Below the pieces are notes generated by a model, which made no database searches, was not told the DNA's origin, and saw only the letters and a program-made list of their open reading frames with translations. A stretch of 64,000 nt of DNA from Candidatus Zymogenaceae bacterium (GTDB lineage Bacteria > Desulfobacterota > Zymogenia > Zymogenales > Zymogenaceae): the NCBI GenBank assembly GCA_016931225.1, contig JAFGFE010000046.1, positions 1-64,000 of the forward strand, given 5' to 3'. Position numbers and translations under genes: made by a program. Numbering within the stretch: the stretch's first letter is position 1; each line of letters opens with the position of its first letter. Of this stretch, positions 42,218 through 51,660 are shown piece after piece.

Positions 42218-43639
42218 TTATATCCCCCCGGAGTCGGGATCCGTCCCGTCTTCAGGCAGCGTCAATAAAATCACATGGGTGATGCGCTCGATCAGGGACC
42301 CCCGGGCGCCCCCTTTCCCCAGGGTCAGTTCGGACACCGCCACCCGTCCGACGCCCACCAGGTATTTTCGTCCCAGGTCTTTTGTGCGATAGGCCCAGAT
42401 ATCGTGAATGACATAATAGGCGTCGTCGTACGTCCCCAGGTAGATCATCACGTGCCCCGGCAGGCGAAGGATGCTCATTCCGGGCGGCGCGGTATCCAAA
42501 ACGGCGTACTTTTCCGAAACAGGTGTGTCGGCGTCGAATTCGCCCAGGACCACCCCCACCTTCGACTGGGAGGTGGAGTTCCTGGGCAGGACGAAGCCGA
42601 ACGCACTGAACACGTCCCGCACAAAGGCCGAGCAGTCCCAGTATCCCCACATGCCGCCCCAACCGTACCGCTCGCCCTGCATGGAAAAGGAAACCGCGAT
42701 GACGTTTCGCCGGGTATAGGGGAGATACCCCGTATGTATGGATGCGTCCTTTTCGATGAAGCCCGTGGCGAACGCCAGGGAGCCGCCCTTCCCCCGGACC
42801 GGCACCCGCACCTCCCAGGCGCCTTCGGTCTCAGAAACCAACGGCACCCGGGACCCGAGACGCAGCCCGCCCAGGTACGTCCCCCGATCGGCCTTATGGC
42901 GAGAGAAAGTCGCTCCTTCGCCGTATACCGGGGCCATAGGTCCAACCACCACGAGGAACGGGTCCGCCGCCCCGTAGCTCGTCACCTCGTCCCGATCCCG
43001 GGCGATCCCGATATCACAGCTCTCCACCCAGCCCGATACATAGGGAGACACAATATACGACCAGCTTCCATCGGACGTCTCCCACATCACCGCCACCGGC
43101 GTCCCCCAGGAAAGCCGGCTCATCTGGAAGTAGTCGAACTGGTAATCATTCATCTCCTCCAGGGCCAGCTCTTCGGTGGGCAGCACCCGAACATCGGTTT
43201 CCCGAACGGTCATGCCCCAGACCACCGTCACCGACCCGGGCATGTCATCCAAGGCCATGAATTCTTTCATATCGGCGAAAAATTCAGGCGTGAGGGGAAA
43301 GTTATCATGGCCGATAAATCCGCCGCTTTCCGCCCAGTCTGAGAGCGGGGAGATCATCAGCAGCACTTCCCCACCGCTCTTCGTCTCGGAGAGCGAAAAC
43401 ACGTCGTTCAGGTAGACCTCCAATTCGAGGGCGCGCCGGTTGAACGCCTCTATCTCGGATGCGGACATCAGGACCACATCAAGATCGCCTGTTCGGTCTA
43501 TCCAGAATTCGGGCGTTTCAAGCCGTTCCGTCACCGACGGCAGCGGCAGCTCGGCCGGCATCCATACCTCGGATCGAAACCCGGCGCATCCTGAAAGAAT
43601 CAAGAGCGCACATACAACAACCAGAGCGTTCCTTCTCAT
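42218..43639 (-). CDS. NlpC/P60-family lipoprotein with SH3 domains
   Basis: 473 residues. Lipobox LLILSGCAG gives an acylated Cys near residue 18. An N-terminal domain and two SH3b-like segments (about 130-280, including DVRVLPTEE and YVSGWVESCDIGI) precede an NlpC/P60 peptidase domain: GYWDCSAFVRDVFSAFG with the catalytic Cys, LPGHVMIYLG with His, and VIHDIW with the second His. This is the layout of gamma-D-glutamyl-diamino acid peptidases that cut or recycle cell-wall stem peptides. Start at 43639 with GGAAGG upstream. Confidence 0.9.
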   Translation of the reverse strand: MRRNALVVVCALLILSGCAGFRSEVWMPAELPLPSVTERLETPEFWIDRTGDLDVVLMSASEIEAFNRRALELEVYLNDVFSLSETKSGGEVLLMISPLSDWAESGGFIGHDNFPLTPEFFADMKEFMALDDMPGSVTVVWGMTVRETDVRVLPTEELALEEMNDYQFDYFQMSRLSWGTPVAVMWETSDGSWSYIVSPYVSGWVESCDIGIARDRDEVTSYGAADPFLVVVGPMAPVYGEGATFSRHKADRGTYLGGLRLGSRVPLVSETEGAWEVRVPVRGKGGSLAFATGFIEKDASIHTGYLPYTRRNVIAVSFSMQGERYGWGGMWGYWDCSAFVRDVFSAFGFVLPRNSTSQSKVGVVLGEFDADTPVSEKYAVLDTAPPGMSILRLPGHVMIYLGTYDDAYYVIHDIWAYRTKDLGRKYLVGVGRVAVSELTLGKGGARGSLIERITHVILLTLPEDGTDPDSGGI

Positions 43640-43854
43640 ACCGTCCTTCCACATCGAGCGGTGAAAGCCCCGCGCAGCATACCTTCACGGTACATGGTCG
43701 TCTTCGGGCCGATCGGTGTTTTTATAAATAAAACCAACATATTCCCCGAATTAATAATAATACAGCGGTTTTCATTTTCCCTTGACGGATATGATTTCAC
43801 CATGCTATTTTGACACATTGTATTCGCCATGTAAATACTCAACATGTACGGTCG

Positions 43855-45285
43855 ATGACAGAGAAGAAAAAAAGCGACGCCGCAAAAAAGCTTGAGGAGA
43901 AGCTCCTCTACCGACCGAAGCCGGTATGGGATAAAATCAACGGAGACCAGAGAAACGAGCTGTTCTCCCTCGCCGATGACTACAAGGCGTTTCTCGCCGC
44001 GGCAAAGACGGAGCGTCTGGCGGTCCGGGATATCGTGACGAGGGCCAAGGAACGCGGATTCGTCGACGCCGCGACAGCCGAGGGAAAAACGGCGAAGAAA
44101 CTCTTTATGACCAATCGAAACAAGGCCGCGGCCCTGGCGGTCATCGGCACGGAAAAACCGGCGAACGGCCTCTCTCTGATCGTATCACACATAGACTCCC
44201 CCCGTCTCGACCTGAAACAGCGCCCCCTCTACGAAGACATCGAGCTGGCGCTTATGAAGACCCACTATTACGGCGGTATTAAAAAGTACAACTGGGTTTC
44301 CCGACCGCTCTCACTTCACGGCGTTGTGATTACCGCGGACGGGAAAGAGGTGGAGATATCCATCGGCGAAGACCCCGACGATCCTGTCTTCACGGTGTCG
44401 GATCTGCTCATCCATCTGGCGGGCAAGGCCCAGATGGAAAAGAAAATATCGGAGGCCGTCCCTGCGGAAAAGCTCAACATCCTGTGCGGAAGCATCCCGT
44501 TTACGGACGCCGAAGTCAAGGAACGGGTTAAGCTGGCGGTGATGTCACTGCTCAACGATACCTACGGCATCGTCGAGGAGGACCTCATCAGCGCGGAACT
44601 TGAGATGACACCGGCGGGGCCGCCACGGGACGTCGGGTTTGACCGCTCGATGATCGGGGGGTACGGTCAGGACGACCGTATCAGCGCATTCTCAAGCCTC
44701 CGCGCCGCCCTGGACGCGGAACATCCGGCCCGCTCGTTCGCGGTTTTCTTCATGGACAAGGAAGAGATCGGCTCCGAAGGTGTGACCGGCGCCCGGGGGC
44801 GGTTCATTGAAGAGGTGATGTCGGAGCTTCTGGACAGAACCGAAAAGGTCCGGATCCCGGATGATATGATCGGGGCGTTTTCCCGGTCGGTCTGCCTCTC
44901 GGCGGACGTGAACGGCGCCCTGGACCCGGATTACCAGGAGGTGCACGAGGCGAAAAACGCCGCCCGTCTGGGATACGGTGTGTGCGTTACAAAATTCACC
45001 GGCTCCCGGGGAAAGAGCATGGCCTCGGACGCGTCCGCGGAGCTGGTAGGGCGGGTAAGAAAACTCTTCAACGAGAATAATGTTGTCTGGCAGCACGGCG
45101 AGCTGGGCAAGGTAGACGAGGGAGGGGGCGGCACCATCGCCAAGGATATCGCCGAGCGGGGCATAGACGTTATCGATTGCGGGCCGGTACTCCTGGATAT
45201 GCATTCTCCCTTTGAGATCTCCAGCAAGGCGGACCTCTACATGGCATACCGGGGATTTCGCGTCTTTCTGGAAAAAGGAATCTGA
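43855..45285 (+). CDS. M18-family aminopeptidase
   Basis: 476 residues. Zinc ligands and neighbours: VSHIDSPRLDL (His), GYGQDDRISAF (Asp), MDKEEIGSEG (Glu pair), SADVNGALDP, and LLDMHSPFEISS (His). Removes N-terminal residues from peptides in the cytoplasm. No Shine-Dalgarno is seen before the ATG at 43855; a TTG at 43810 is an in-frame alternative. A TTGACG promoter-like element lies about 70 bases upstream. Confidence 0.92.
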   Translation: MTEKKKSDAAKKLEEKLLYRPKPVWDKINGDQRNELFSLADDYKAFLAAAKTERLAVRDIVTRAKERGFVDAATAEGKTAKKLFMTNRNKAAALAVIGTEKPANGLSLIVSHIDSPRLDLKQRPLYEDIELALMKTHYYGGIKKYNWVSRPLSLHGVVITADGKEVEISIGEDPDDPVFTVSDLLIHLAGKAQMEKKISEAVPAEKLNILCGSIPFTDAEVKERVKLAVMSLLNDTYGIVEEDLISAELEMTPAGPPRDVGFDRSMIGGYGQDDRISAFSSLRAALDAEHPARSFAVFFMDKEEIGSEGVTGARGRFIEEVMSELLDRTEKVRIPDDMIGAFSRSVCLSADVNGALDPDYQEVHEAKNAARLGYGVCVTKFTGSRGKSMASDASAELVGRVRKLFNENNVVWQHGELGKVDEGGGGTIAKDIAERGIDVIDCGPVLLDMHSPFEISSKADLYMAYRGFRVFLEKGI

Positions 45286-45429
45286 CTTTCGCGGCGTCCT
45301 CATGAGGCGTCTCGATTCAAGTGATTTCGAAGGCCGGCGCCTCCCGCATCGAGATAGTAACCGCCGGCAATCACGAACATCTTTTGTTTTATGTCTTTTC
45401 ATACGACCATATATAACCGAAGCAGCACG

Positions 45430-46272
45430 ATGTCGGGATGTTTCGGCGTCATCCGAATAATCGGGTTGGTTTCCCTCGCGGTGATGCTGTTTTCGATCGC
45501 CGCCTGGGCGCAGGACGGAACCACGATGCCGAGGGAAACTGTTACGGTCGGCGTCAGGGATGATTTCGCCCCCTTTTCCGATGTGCAGGAAATAGACGGT
45601 GAAGAGATCTTTACCGGGTACGACGTGGAGATAGTCCGCGCCGTCGCCCGGGATATGGGAGTTAACGTGACATTCACCGCCGCTCCTCCCGTCACCCTGA
45701 TACCGATGGCCGCCGAGGGACTTGTCGACCTGGTGCCGGGCATGGCCCATCGTCGCGGATGGGAGTTGGCGGTGGATTATTCCGAGACCTATTTCCTCGC
45801 CGGCGCCCGGGTCCTGGTGACCACGAGGTCACACATTACGAGACTCGCACACCTGAAGAACAAGCCCGTCGCCGTCATCGACGACTCCATCACCGGCGGC
45901 TTTACCCCGGACGACGTCATCGCGGCGCTGCCCGAGGCCGTCATCGTGACCGCGGCCGATCTCCCGGAGGCCCTGAGTCTCCTCGAATCCCGGGAGGTGG
46001 TGGGCGTGGTTGCGGATCTGCGCACGCTCATCGCGACGGTGTATGCCAACGATGAAAGCGAGCGATACCGCATCGTCGAAGATGCGATCACCACGACACC
46101 CGTGGGAATCATGCTCCCCCCGGACGACGATACGCTTCGTGAGCGGGTGAATTTCTCCCTGATGAACATCTACACGACCGGCGTCTATGGCGAGATAACA
46201 GAGACATGGTTGGTTGAGCCGCTTCCCTGTGCGATAGACGCCGGATTTGTCATGGAATTATGGCCGGAGTAA
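45430..46272 (+). CDS. periplasmic solute-binding protein (family 3)
   Basis: 280 residues from the ATG at 45430; an ATG at 45391 is also possible. Signal peptide VIRIIGLVSLAVMLFSIAAW with cleavage near WAQ. SBP family 3 features: TVGVRDDFAPFSDV, FTGYDVEIVRAVARDMGVNV, and PMAAEGLVDLVPG. Likely binds a polar amino acid or similar. A second such protein is encoded at 47685, and a full ABC system lies between and after, so the two may give the transporter two specificities. Confidence 0.85.
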   Translation: MSGCFGVIRIIGLVSLAVMLFSIAAWAQDGTTMPRETVTVGVRDDFAPFSDVQEIDGEEIFTGYDVEIVRAVARDMGVNVTFTAAPPVTLIPMAAEGLVDLVPGMAHRRGWELAVDYSETYFLAGARVLVTTRSHITRLAHLKNKPVAVIDDSITGGFTPDDVIAALPEAVIVTAADLPEALSLLESREVVGVVADLRTLIATVYANDESERYRIVEDAITTTPVGIMLPPDDDTLRERVNFSLMNIYTTGVYGEITETWLVEPLPCAIDAGFVMELWPE

Positions 46273-46279
46273 CGAAAAG

Positions 46280-46804
46280 ATGCACAATATAAACAAGATA
46301 CTTGTGGCTCTGGACGGATCCGATGTTTCCATGAGAGCCTTCAGTTGGGCCAGTGACCTGGCATGCGTCTTCAGCGCCGAGTTAATCGTCCTGGCCGTCT
46401 CGGACAAGAGAAAAACCCCGGAAGACGAAACGTCTCCCGCATTCATGACCGACCGGGAAGTGAAAAACCTCGTCGAGGTATACGCCGAAAAATACGAGGA
46501 ACTCTTCAAAGCAATCACCGACAAATGCAGTGACGCGGAAGTGCCCGTGAGCACGGTGACGCTGCACGGTCTTCCATCCCAGGAAATCGTTCAGCTTGCC
46601 ATCGACGAGGATGCGGACCTGATCGTCATGGGGGCCCACGGCAAAAAGGAGGAATTCTACCACGAATTCACCTCCACATCGGAGCGGGTCCTGAAAAAGT
46701 CTCCGTGCCCGGTGCTGATGATCGTGCCGGAAAGAAAGCGGGAGAAGACCAAACCGGGAGAGCCGAAACAGAAGAAATACACGCCGATTCTCCACAGCAC
46801 ATGA
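46280..46804 (+). CDS. universal stress protein (UspA family)
   Basis: 174 residues. HNINKILVALDGSDVSMRAF start and a C-terminal ATP-site-like segment (LIVMGAHGKKEEFYHEF, then TSTSERVLKKSPCPVLMIV). The G-x2-G-x9-G-S/T motif is only partly kept: the third Gly is Thr. Lys-rich tail. GGAG is ten bases before the start. It sits eight bases after the binding-protein gene, so it is in the ABC operon, perhaps sensing energy state for the transporter. Confidence 0.87.
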   Translation: MHNINKILVALDGSDVSMRAFSWASDLACVFSAELIVLAVSDKRKTPEDETSPAFMTDREVKNLVEVYAEKYEELFKAITDKCSDAEVPVSTVTLHGLPSQEIVQLAIDEDADLIVMGAHGKKEEFYHEFTSTSERVLKKSPCPVLMIVPERKREKTKPGEPKQKKYTPILHST

Positions 46805-46888
46805 CAATGCAACGCCTTTTCAGGGCGTTCGAAAAACGGCGGAAATCACAGAAGAGACACCGTACCACAAGGGAGCATTGACGGCCCC

Positions 46889-47611
46889 ATGATTATTTTT
46901 AGAAATGTAGAAAAATACTACGGCACCTTTCACGCCCTCAAAAACATCAACCTGCACGTGCACCCAGGAGAGGTCGTCGTCATCTGCGGACCGTCCGGCT
47001 CGGGAAAATCGACACTGATTCGATGCATCAACGAACTGGAGCTGATCAACAGCGGCGAATTGATCGTCGATGAACAAAATCTTTCCGATCCCCGGACAAA
47101 TATAAACGACCTGAGGGCGGAAATTGGCATGGTTTTCCAGCAGTTCAACCTCTACCCCCACATGACCGTTCTCAAGAACATCATCCTTGCCCCCACGAAG
47201 GTCAAGAAGGTACCGAAGCAGGAAGCGAAGAGGCTGGCCTTGGAGCTGCTGGAGAAGGTGCGCATCCAGGATCAGGCCTATAAATATCCATCGGAGCTTT
47301 CCGGCGGTCAGCAGCAGCGGGTGGCCATCGCCCGGGGCCTCGCGATGCAGCCCAGGATTATGCTCTTTGACGAGCCGACGTCCGCCCTGGACCCGGAAAT
47401 GATCAGCGAGGTCCTCAACGTCATGAAGGACCTGGCCAAGGAGGGCATGACGATGGCCGTGGTCACCCACGAGATGGGCTTCGCCCGGGAGGTGGCGCAT
47501 CGAGTCATCTTCATGGACGAGGGGAGGATCGTCGAGGAGGGAACGCCGGAACACTTCTTCACGAATCCCCAGGACGAGCGAACGAAGGCGTTTCTCAACG
47601 AGATTCTGTAG
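46889..47611 (+). CDS. polar amino-acid ABC transporter ATPase (GlnQ-like)
   Basis: 240 residues, typical GlnQ/HisP length. Walker [11 protein letters not shown]-loop [12 protein letters not shown], signature [16 protein letters not shown], Walker [15 protein letters not shown], and switch His in [10 protein letters not shown]. Powers uptake through the two permeases at 48570 and 49560. It is upstream of the second binding protein in the same direction. Confidence 0.95.
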   Translation: MIIFRNVEKYYGTFHALKNINLHVHPGEVVVICGPSGSGKSTLIRCINELELINSGELIVDEQNLSDPRTNINDLRAEIGMVFQQFNLYPHMTVLKNIILAPTKVKKVPKQEAKRLALELLEKVRIQDQAYKYPSELSGGQQQRVAIARGLAMQPRIMLFDEPTSALDPEMISEVLNVMKDLAKEGMTMAVVTHEMGFAREVAHRVIFMDEGRIVEEGTPEHFFTNPQDERTKAFLNEIL

Positions 47612-47684
47612 CGACCGGAGTATCCATATATTGGATACCATGTGTGCTTTTATATATCTCATACACACCATTAAGGAGGAGCGT

Positions 47685-48512
47685 ATGAAAAAACTGCTAA
47701 CCCTTTTATTCGCCATGATGTTGATCATGGCCCTGGGCGTGGGCGTCGCCACGGCCCAGGAAAAGTCGACCCTTGACGTGGTCAAGGAACGCGGCGTGCT
47801 GATCGCCGGCGTCAAGGACTCCGTTGTCCCCTTCGGCTTTGTCGATGAAGCCGCCCGGGATCTGGTCGGTTTCGACGTGGATGTCTGCCGTTACATCGCC
47901 GATGAGCTGGGCGTGGACCTGGAGCTGAAGCCGGTGACGTCCTCGAATCGTATTCCTATGCTCACCGACGGACAGGTTGATATCCTCGCCGCCACCATGA
48001 CCCACAAGATGGAGCGGGACGAGGTCATCGATTTCTCCATCACCTACTTCATGGACGGTCAGAAGCTCCTGACCGCCGCGGACAGCGGCATCACCAGCTA
48101 CGAAGACCTGGCCGGCAAGAAGGTCGGATCGGTCAAGGGATCCACCAGCGAGAAGAACATCATCGGAGTCCAGCCGGACTGCGAGGTGGTCTCCTTCGAG
48201 GGATACCCGGAATCCTTCCTGGCCCTCAAGCAGGGCAAGGTTGTGGCCATGACCACGGATTCCGTGATCCTGGTGGGCCTCAAGGGCAGCGACCCGGAAC
48301 CGGCCAAATGGGCGATCGTCGGAGACGCATTCTCCATCGAGCCCTACGGACTGGGACTCCCGGAGAACGATTCCGAATGGCGTGATTTTGTCAACTTCAC
48401 CCTGATCAAGATGTGGAATACCGGCGCCTGGCACGAGATTTATGAAACCTGGCTCGGCCCGGATACCAATTATTACATGCCCCTCACCTGGGATATGGAA
48501 ATCTGGCCCTAA
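47685..48512 (+). CDS. polar amino-acid ABC transporter substrate-binding protein
   Basis: 275 residues. Signal peptide KKLLTLLFAMMLIMALGVG, cleavage near ATAQ. Family 3 signatures: GVLIAGVKDSVVPFGFVDE, LVGFDVDVCRYIADELGVDL, and MLTDGQVDILAATMTH. Binds an amino acid in the periplasm (cell envelope) and docks on the permease pair. AAGGAGG precedes the start. A 7-bp hairpin lies at 47620-47638 upstream and a 10-bp hairpin follows at 48533-48557, which may stabilise its message. Confidence 0.93.
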   Translation: MKKLLTLLFAMMLIMALGVGVATAQEKSTLDVVKERGVLIAGVKDSVVPFGFVDEAARDLVGFDVDVCRYIADELGVDLELKPVTSSNRIPMLTDGQVDILAATMTHKMERDEVIDFSITYFMDGQKLLTAADSGITSYEDLAGKKVGSVKGSTSEKNIIGVQPDCEVVSFEGYPESFLALKQGKVVAMTTDSVILVGLKGSDPEPAKWAIVGDAFSIEPYGLGLPENDSEWRDFVNFTLIKMWNTGAWHEIYETWLGPDTNYYMPLTWDMEIWP

Positions 48513-48532
48513 ACCACGACGCGACATGAAAG

Positions 48533-48557
48533 CGGGAGGAGGTGTTTCCTCCTCCCG
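48533..48557 (+). promoter_or_regulatory. intercistronic hairpin between binding protein and permease
   Basis: Perfect 10-bp stem (CGGGAGGAGG / CCTCCTCCCG) with a TGTTT loop and no T run. The left arm is a Shine-Dalgarno-like sequence held in the stem; the next ATG is at 48570 with no other clear site. Likely lowers permease relative to binding-protein expression or protects the message. Confidence 0.6.
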
Positions 48558-48569
48558 TGATATTTCATT

Positions 48570-49550
48570 ATGAAAGAACATCTGAAAAAAGTAATAGAAC
48601 CCATACTGAACGTTGCGAAGCGATTCGGAGAAAAACTGAAAAGTATCGCAACACGAGTATCGCAATCTGCAGATCCATACCGGGAAAAACTCAAAGACGG
48701 TAAAATATGGATGTTGCGATTTGCAAAACGTTATAAGTATATCGTCTATCCGCTTTATTATATCGCAATAATTTTTCTCCTGTATATTCTCATCTACAAG
48801 GTCCTGATCCTCACGGTTCTCGATGTAGAGATTCAGTACAAGCTCGATTACTCGGTGTTTCTCAGAGACAGGACCGAGGGGATCACCTACATCGAGCTGC
48901 TTTTAACCGGGGTTTGGACGACGATCAAAATCTCGTTCTTCTCCATCATCATCGCCATGGCCATCGGGACGATCCTGGCGGTGTTCCGCCTCTCCCGGGT
49001 AACGATCCTGGACGTGTTCTCCAAGGCGTATATCGAGCTGTTTCGAAACACACCGCTTTTGGTCCAGATATTCCTCTGGTACTACGCCTCGGATGCGTTC
49101 ATGCCGAGCTTTTTTACCGACTGGTTCTACCAGCAGACGAACATCGAGTTCGCCTACGGCATGGCGGCCCTTGCCACCTATACCGGCGCCTTCATCGCCG
49201 AGGAGATTCGGGCGGGCATCCAGTCCATTCCGAAGCAGCAGATGGAGGCGTCACGATCCGGCGGATTGACCTTTATCCAGGCCATGCGGTATGTTATTCT
49301 GCCCCAGGCGTTCAGGATCGTCATCCCGCCCCTCATCAATCAGACCCTGAACCTCACGAAAAACTCGTCTCTGGTCATGGCCATCGGGGTGTTGGAGCTC
49401 ATGGCCAGCGCCCGGTTCATCTTCGACGAGACGTTTCGGGTGTTCGAGGCCCTGTCGGTGGCCACGCTGATCTACATGGCCATATCCCTGTTGATCTCTC
49501 TGGCCATCAACATGTATAACAAGTATTTCCTCAAATATATAACGTATTGA
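48570..49550 (+). CDS. amino-acid ABC transporter permease 1
   Basis: 326 residues, longer than usual because of a basic N-terminal extension of about 50 residues (KKVIEPILNVAKRFGEKLKS and so on). The HisM/GlnP domain follows with about five helices; the EAA loop reads EEIRAGIQSIPKQQMEASRS, then GLTFIQAMRYVILPQAFRI. Pairs with the next permease as the membrane pore of the importer. The start has no strong ribosome site after the hairpin. Confidence 0.93.
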   Translation: MKEHLKKVIEPILNVAKRFGEKLKSIATRVSQSADPYREKLKDGKIWMLRFAKRYKYIVYPLYYIAIIFLLYILIYKVLILTVLDVEIQYKLDYSVFLRDRTEGITYIELLLTGVWTTIKISFFSIIIAMAIGTILAVFRLSRVTILDVFSKAYIELFRNTPLLVQIFLWYYASDAFMPSFFTDWFYQQTNIEFAYGMAALATYTGAFIAEEIRAGIQSIPKQQMEASRSGGLTFIQAMRYVILPQAFRIVIPPLINQTLNLTKNSSLVMAIGVLELMASARFIFDETFRVFEALSVATLIYMAISLLISLAINMYNKYFLKYITY

Positions 49551-49559
49551 CGTAGAGAT

Positions 49560-50390
49560 ATGTCCCACGCACGAACAAAACGATTGACCAGGATAATCCT
49601 CACCGCGACTACCTACGCGGTTCTCGTGATCATGGTGATTCTGGAACTAATCTTCCACTCCATCTCCGGTCTCATGTACAGCATCGTCTCCGGGATATCG
49701 TCATTCCGGTTCGACATCATTGTCAAATACTTCCCCTATTTTGTCCTTGGCAGAGTGGGGGAACCGGGGGGGCTGGTGCTGACGTTCATCCTTGCGGCGG
49801 TGAGTCTGGGCATCGCTTTCGTCACCGGCCTGATCTTCGGACTGATGCGGCACAGCAAGCGCTGGTGGCTCCACTACCCGGCCATAGTCTATATCGAGCT
49901 GATTCGCGGCATGCCGCTGATTCTCGTTATCTTCTGGTTCGTCTTCCTGCCGCCGGCCATGTCCGAAGACCTCAAATCCATAGACCGGATGTATTTCGCC
50001 TTCCTGGCGTTCATCTGTTTCACCGGCGCGTATCTCGCCGAGATCGTCCGGGCGGGTATTCTTTCCATCGGCAAGGGGCAGATGGAGGCGGCGCGCTCGA
50101 CGGGACTGACCCACGCCCAGGCGATGTTCCATATCATCATGCCCCAGGCCCTGAAGAACATGATCCCCTCCTTCGTCAACCAGTTCGTCAGTCTCATCAA
50201 GGATACCTCCCTGGTCTGGTTCGTGGGTTTGGGGGAATTCACCACCACCATATTCCAGATAAACAACAAGGTGCTGGTGGCCCCCTTCGAACTCTATTTC
50301 TTTGCGATACTGGTCTATTTTCTTATCTGCTACCCGCTGACCGCTTCCAGCCGCTGGCTGGAGAGAAAGCTGGGTGTGGGACAGCGATAG
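49560..50390 (+). CDS. amino-acid ABC transporter permease 2
   Basis: 276 residues. HisM/GlnP-type membrane domain with EAA loop EIVRAGILSIGKGQMEAARS, then GLTHAQAMFHIIMPQALKNM. It starts nine bases after permease 1 and ends the operon at a clear terminator. Together with the ATPase and binding proteins it makes a complete polar amino-acid importer. Confidence 0.94.
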   Translation: MSHARTKRLTRIILTATTYAVLVIMVILELIFHSISGLMYSIVSGISSFRFDIIVKYFPYFVLGRVGEPGGLVLTFILAAVSLGIAFVTGLIFGLMRHSKRWWLHYPAIVYIELIRGMPLILVIFWFVFLPPAMSEDLKSIDRMYFAFLAFICFTGAYLAEIVRAGILSIGKGQMEAARSTGLTHAQAMFHIIMPQALKNMIPSFVNQFVSLIKDTSLVWFVGLGEFTTTIFQINNKVLVAPFELYFFAILVYFLICYPLTASSRWLERKLGVGQR

Positions 50391-50730
50391 AGAAGAGAGT
50401 ATCACCACCGCGTACGGCGGGTGATATTTCCTCCACCACAAAAAAGCCTCGGGATCCCCTCCCGAGGTTTTTCGCATGAAAGCTCACATCTCACTTGATG
50501 CGCGTATAAGACGTAATATTTTTAGTGACGGAGCGTGAGGGGTCTTCGGGTGGAACGGATCCCGCTTCCCCGGACTTACCCCTGCGTTGGCGCATCATTC
50601 ATTACTATCTCGACGCGCCGAGGTCTCTCGGATACATCATCGCCCGCCCCGCCTCACTCCCCTCGCCGGAAGCGGTCGCGGTTTCCCGCCGCCGATCGGT
50701 TTCAATACAAGGCCGCATCGGATCGGGCGG
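50391..50730. other. intergenic region after the ABC operon
   Basis: 340 bases between convergent genes. It holds the operon terminator (50446-50472). The remaining 250 bases show nothing recognisable. Confidence 0.55.
50446..50472 (+). terminator. terminator of the amino-acid ABC operon
   Basis: Stem CCTCGGGA / TCCCGAGG with a 5-base loop followed by TTTTTC. Confidence 0.88.
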
Positions 50731-51162
50731 CTACCGGCCGATACGAATGAGGTATTCGATCGTCTCGATCGGCTCCACGTCCGTCTCCCAGGACCGGCGA
50801 TACATGTACGTCAACGTGACCTCCCCCTCCGAGACGGCGGAGAACTTCCACACAGTCGTTACCGACGCCCCCACCATTTTTGGATCGCTTCCCTCCGGAT
50901 CGAAGCTCTTTGTCTCGATGAGTTCCAGCAGTCCCTCGGGCTCCGCCCGATACTCCCACCCGTACCCGGTGGAGGGATTCTCGTCCAGGACCACGCAGAC
51001 GGAATCGCCGACGATCGCCTCGTTCACCTCAAATTCCGTCACCACCGTCGAGCAGGCCATCCTGTCCGGAAACGACAGAGAACTATTCGTTTCCATTGCG
51101 CACGCCCATGAAATGCATATAAGAACACCCATCAGGCCCGATAGTATTACGTGTAATTTCAT
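50731..51162 (-). CDS. chagasin-like (I42) protease inhibitor
   Basis: 143 residues. Signal peptide (LHVILSGLMGVLICISWACA). The I42 loops are visible: ENPSTGYGWEY (the N-P-T-T-G-Y/F loop), VWKFSAVSEGEVTLTY (G-x-x-x-x-F type segment), and a C-terminal YRRSWE in place of R-P-W. Chagasin family members block cysteine proteases. GGAGAG precedes the start at 51162. It lies 81 bases after a second I42-like gene and is downstream of proS. Confidence 0.82.
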   Translation of the reverse strand: MKLHVILSGLMGVLICISWACAMETNSSLSFPDRMACSTVVTEFEVNEAIVGDSVCVVLDENPSTGYGWEYRAEPEGLLELIETKSFDPEGSDPKMVGASVTTVWKFSAVSEGEVTLTYMYRRSWETDVEPIETIEYLIRIGR

Positions 51163-51243
51163 CCCTTCTCTCCTCTTGTCGCTCACACATATTATATACC
51201 ATCCCGCCGGGCGTGCCTTTACGCACAGATATGCACGGCACGC

Positions 51244-51660
51244 TCAGGGAAGTATTGAAAGCGGGTACTCGACGGTATCGAGAATCACCCGGCTTTCACC
51301 GGAAAAGTATCGGATGTTGAACACGATCGTATACTCACCCGTCTCCCTGGCGACGAACTTCCAGATTTTCGTCTTTGGATAGTCCGTCGGATTGTCCTGA
51401 ATGATCGGCTTGTGGCTGTGCGTCTCCTCGACGAGGAATTCAACCGGATCACCGTCGCCCACGGTCATCTCCCAGAACGTCTTCTCCCTGGGCTGCTCCT
51501 CCCTGACCACCGAGAGTACATCACCGACCCGAACGTCGGTGACCGTGTTCTGTGAGAGGATGATCGTCTTTTTCGTGGACATTTTCACCTGTGAGCAGCC
51601 GACCCCGATCATCATCAGGACCAACATGATCACACAAAAGAAAACTCCCTTATTCTTCAT
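51244..51660 (-). CDS. I42-like lipoprotein
   Basis: 138 residues. Lipobox LMMIGVGCSQ predicts an acylated Cys22. The body resembles the neighbouring chagasin-like protein: VRVGDVLSVVREEQPREKTF, IWKFVARETGEYTIVFNIRY, and a closing strand DTVEYPLSI that matches ETIEYLIRI. The inhibitory N-P-T-T-G-Y loop is missing, so activity as an inhibitor is doubtful. Its first codons overlap the end of proS by 11 bases. Confidence 0.65.
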   Translation of the reverse strand: MKNKGVFFCVIMLVLMMIGVGCSQVKMSTKKTIILSQNTVTDVRVGDVLSVVREEQPREKTFWEMTVGDGDPVEFLVEETHSHKPIIQDNPTDYPKTKIWKFVARETGEYTIVFNIRYFSGESRVILDTVEYPLSILP

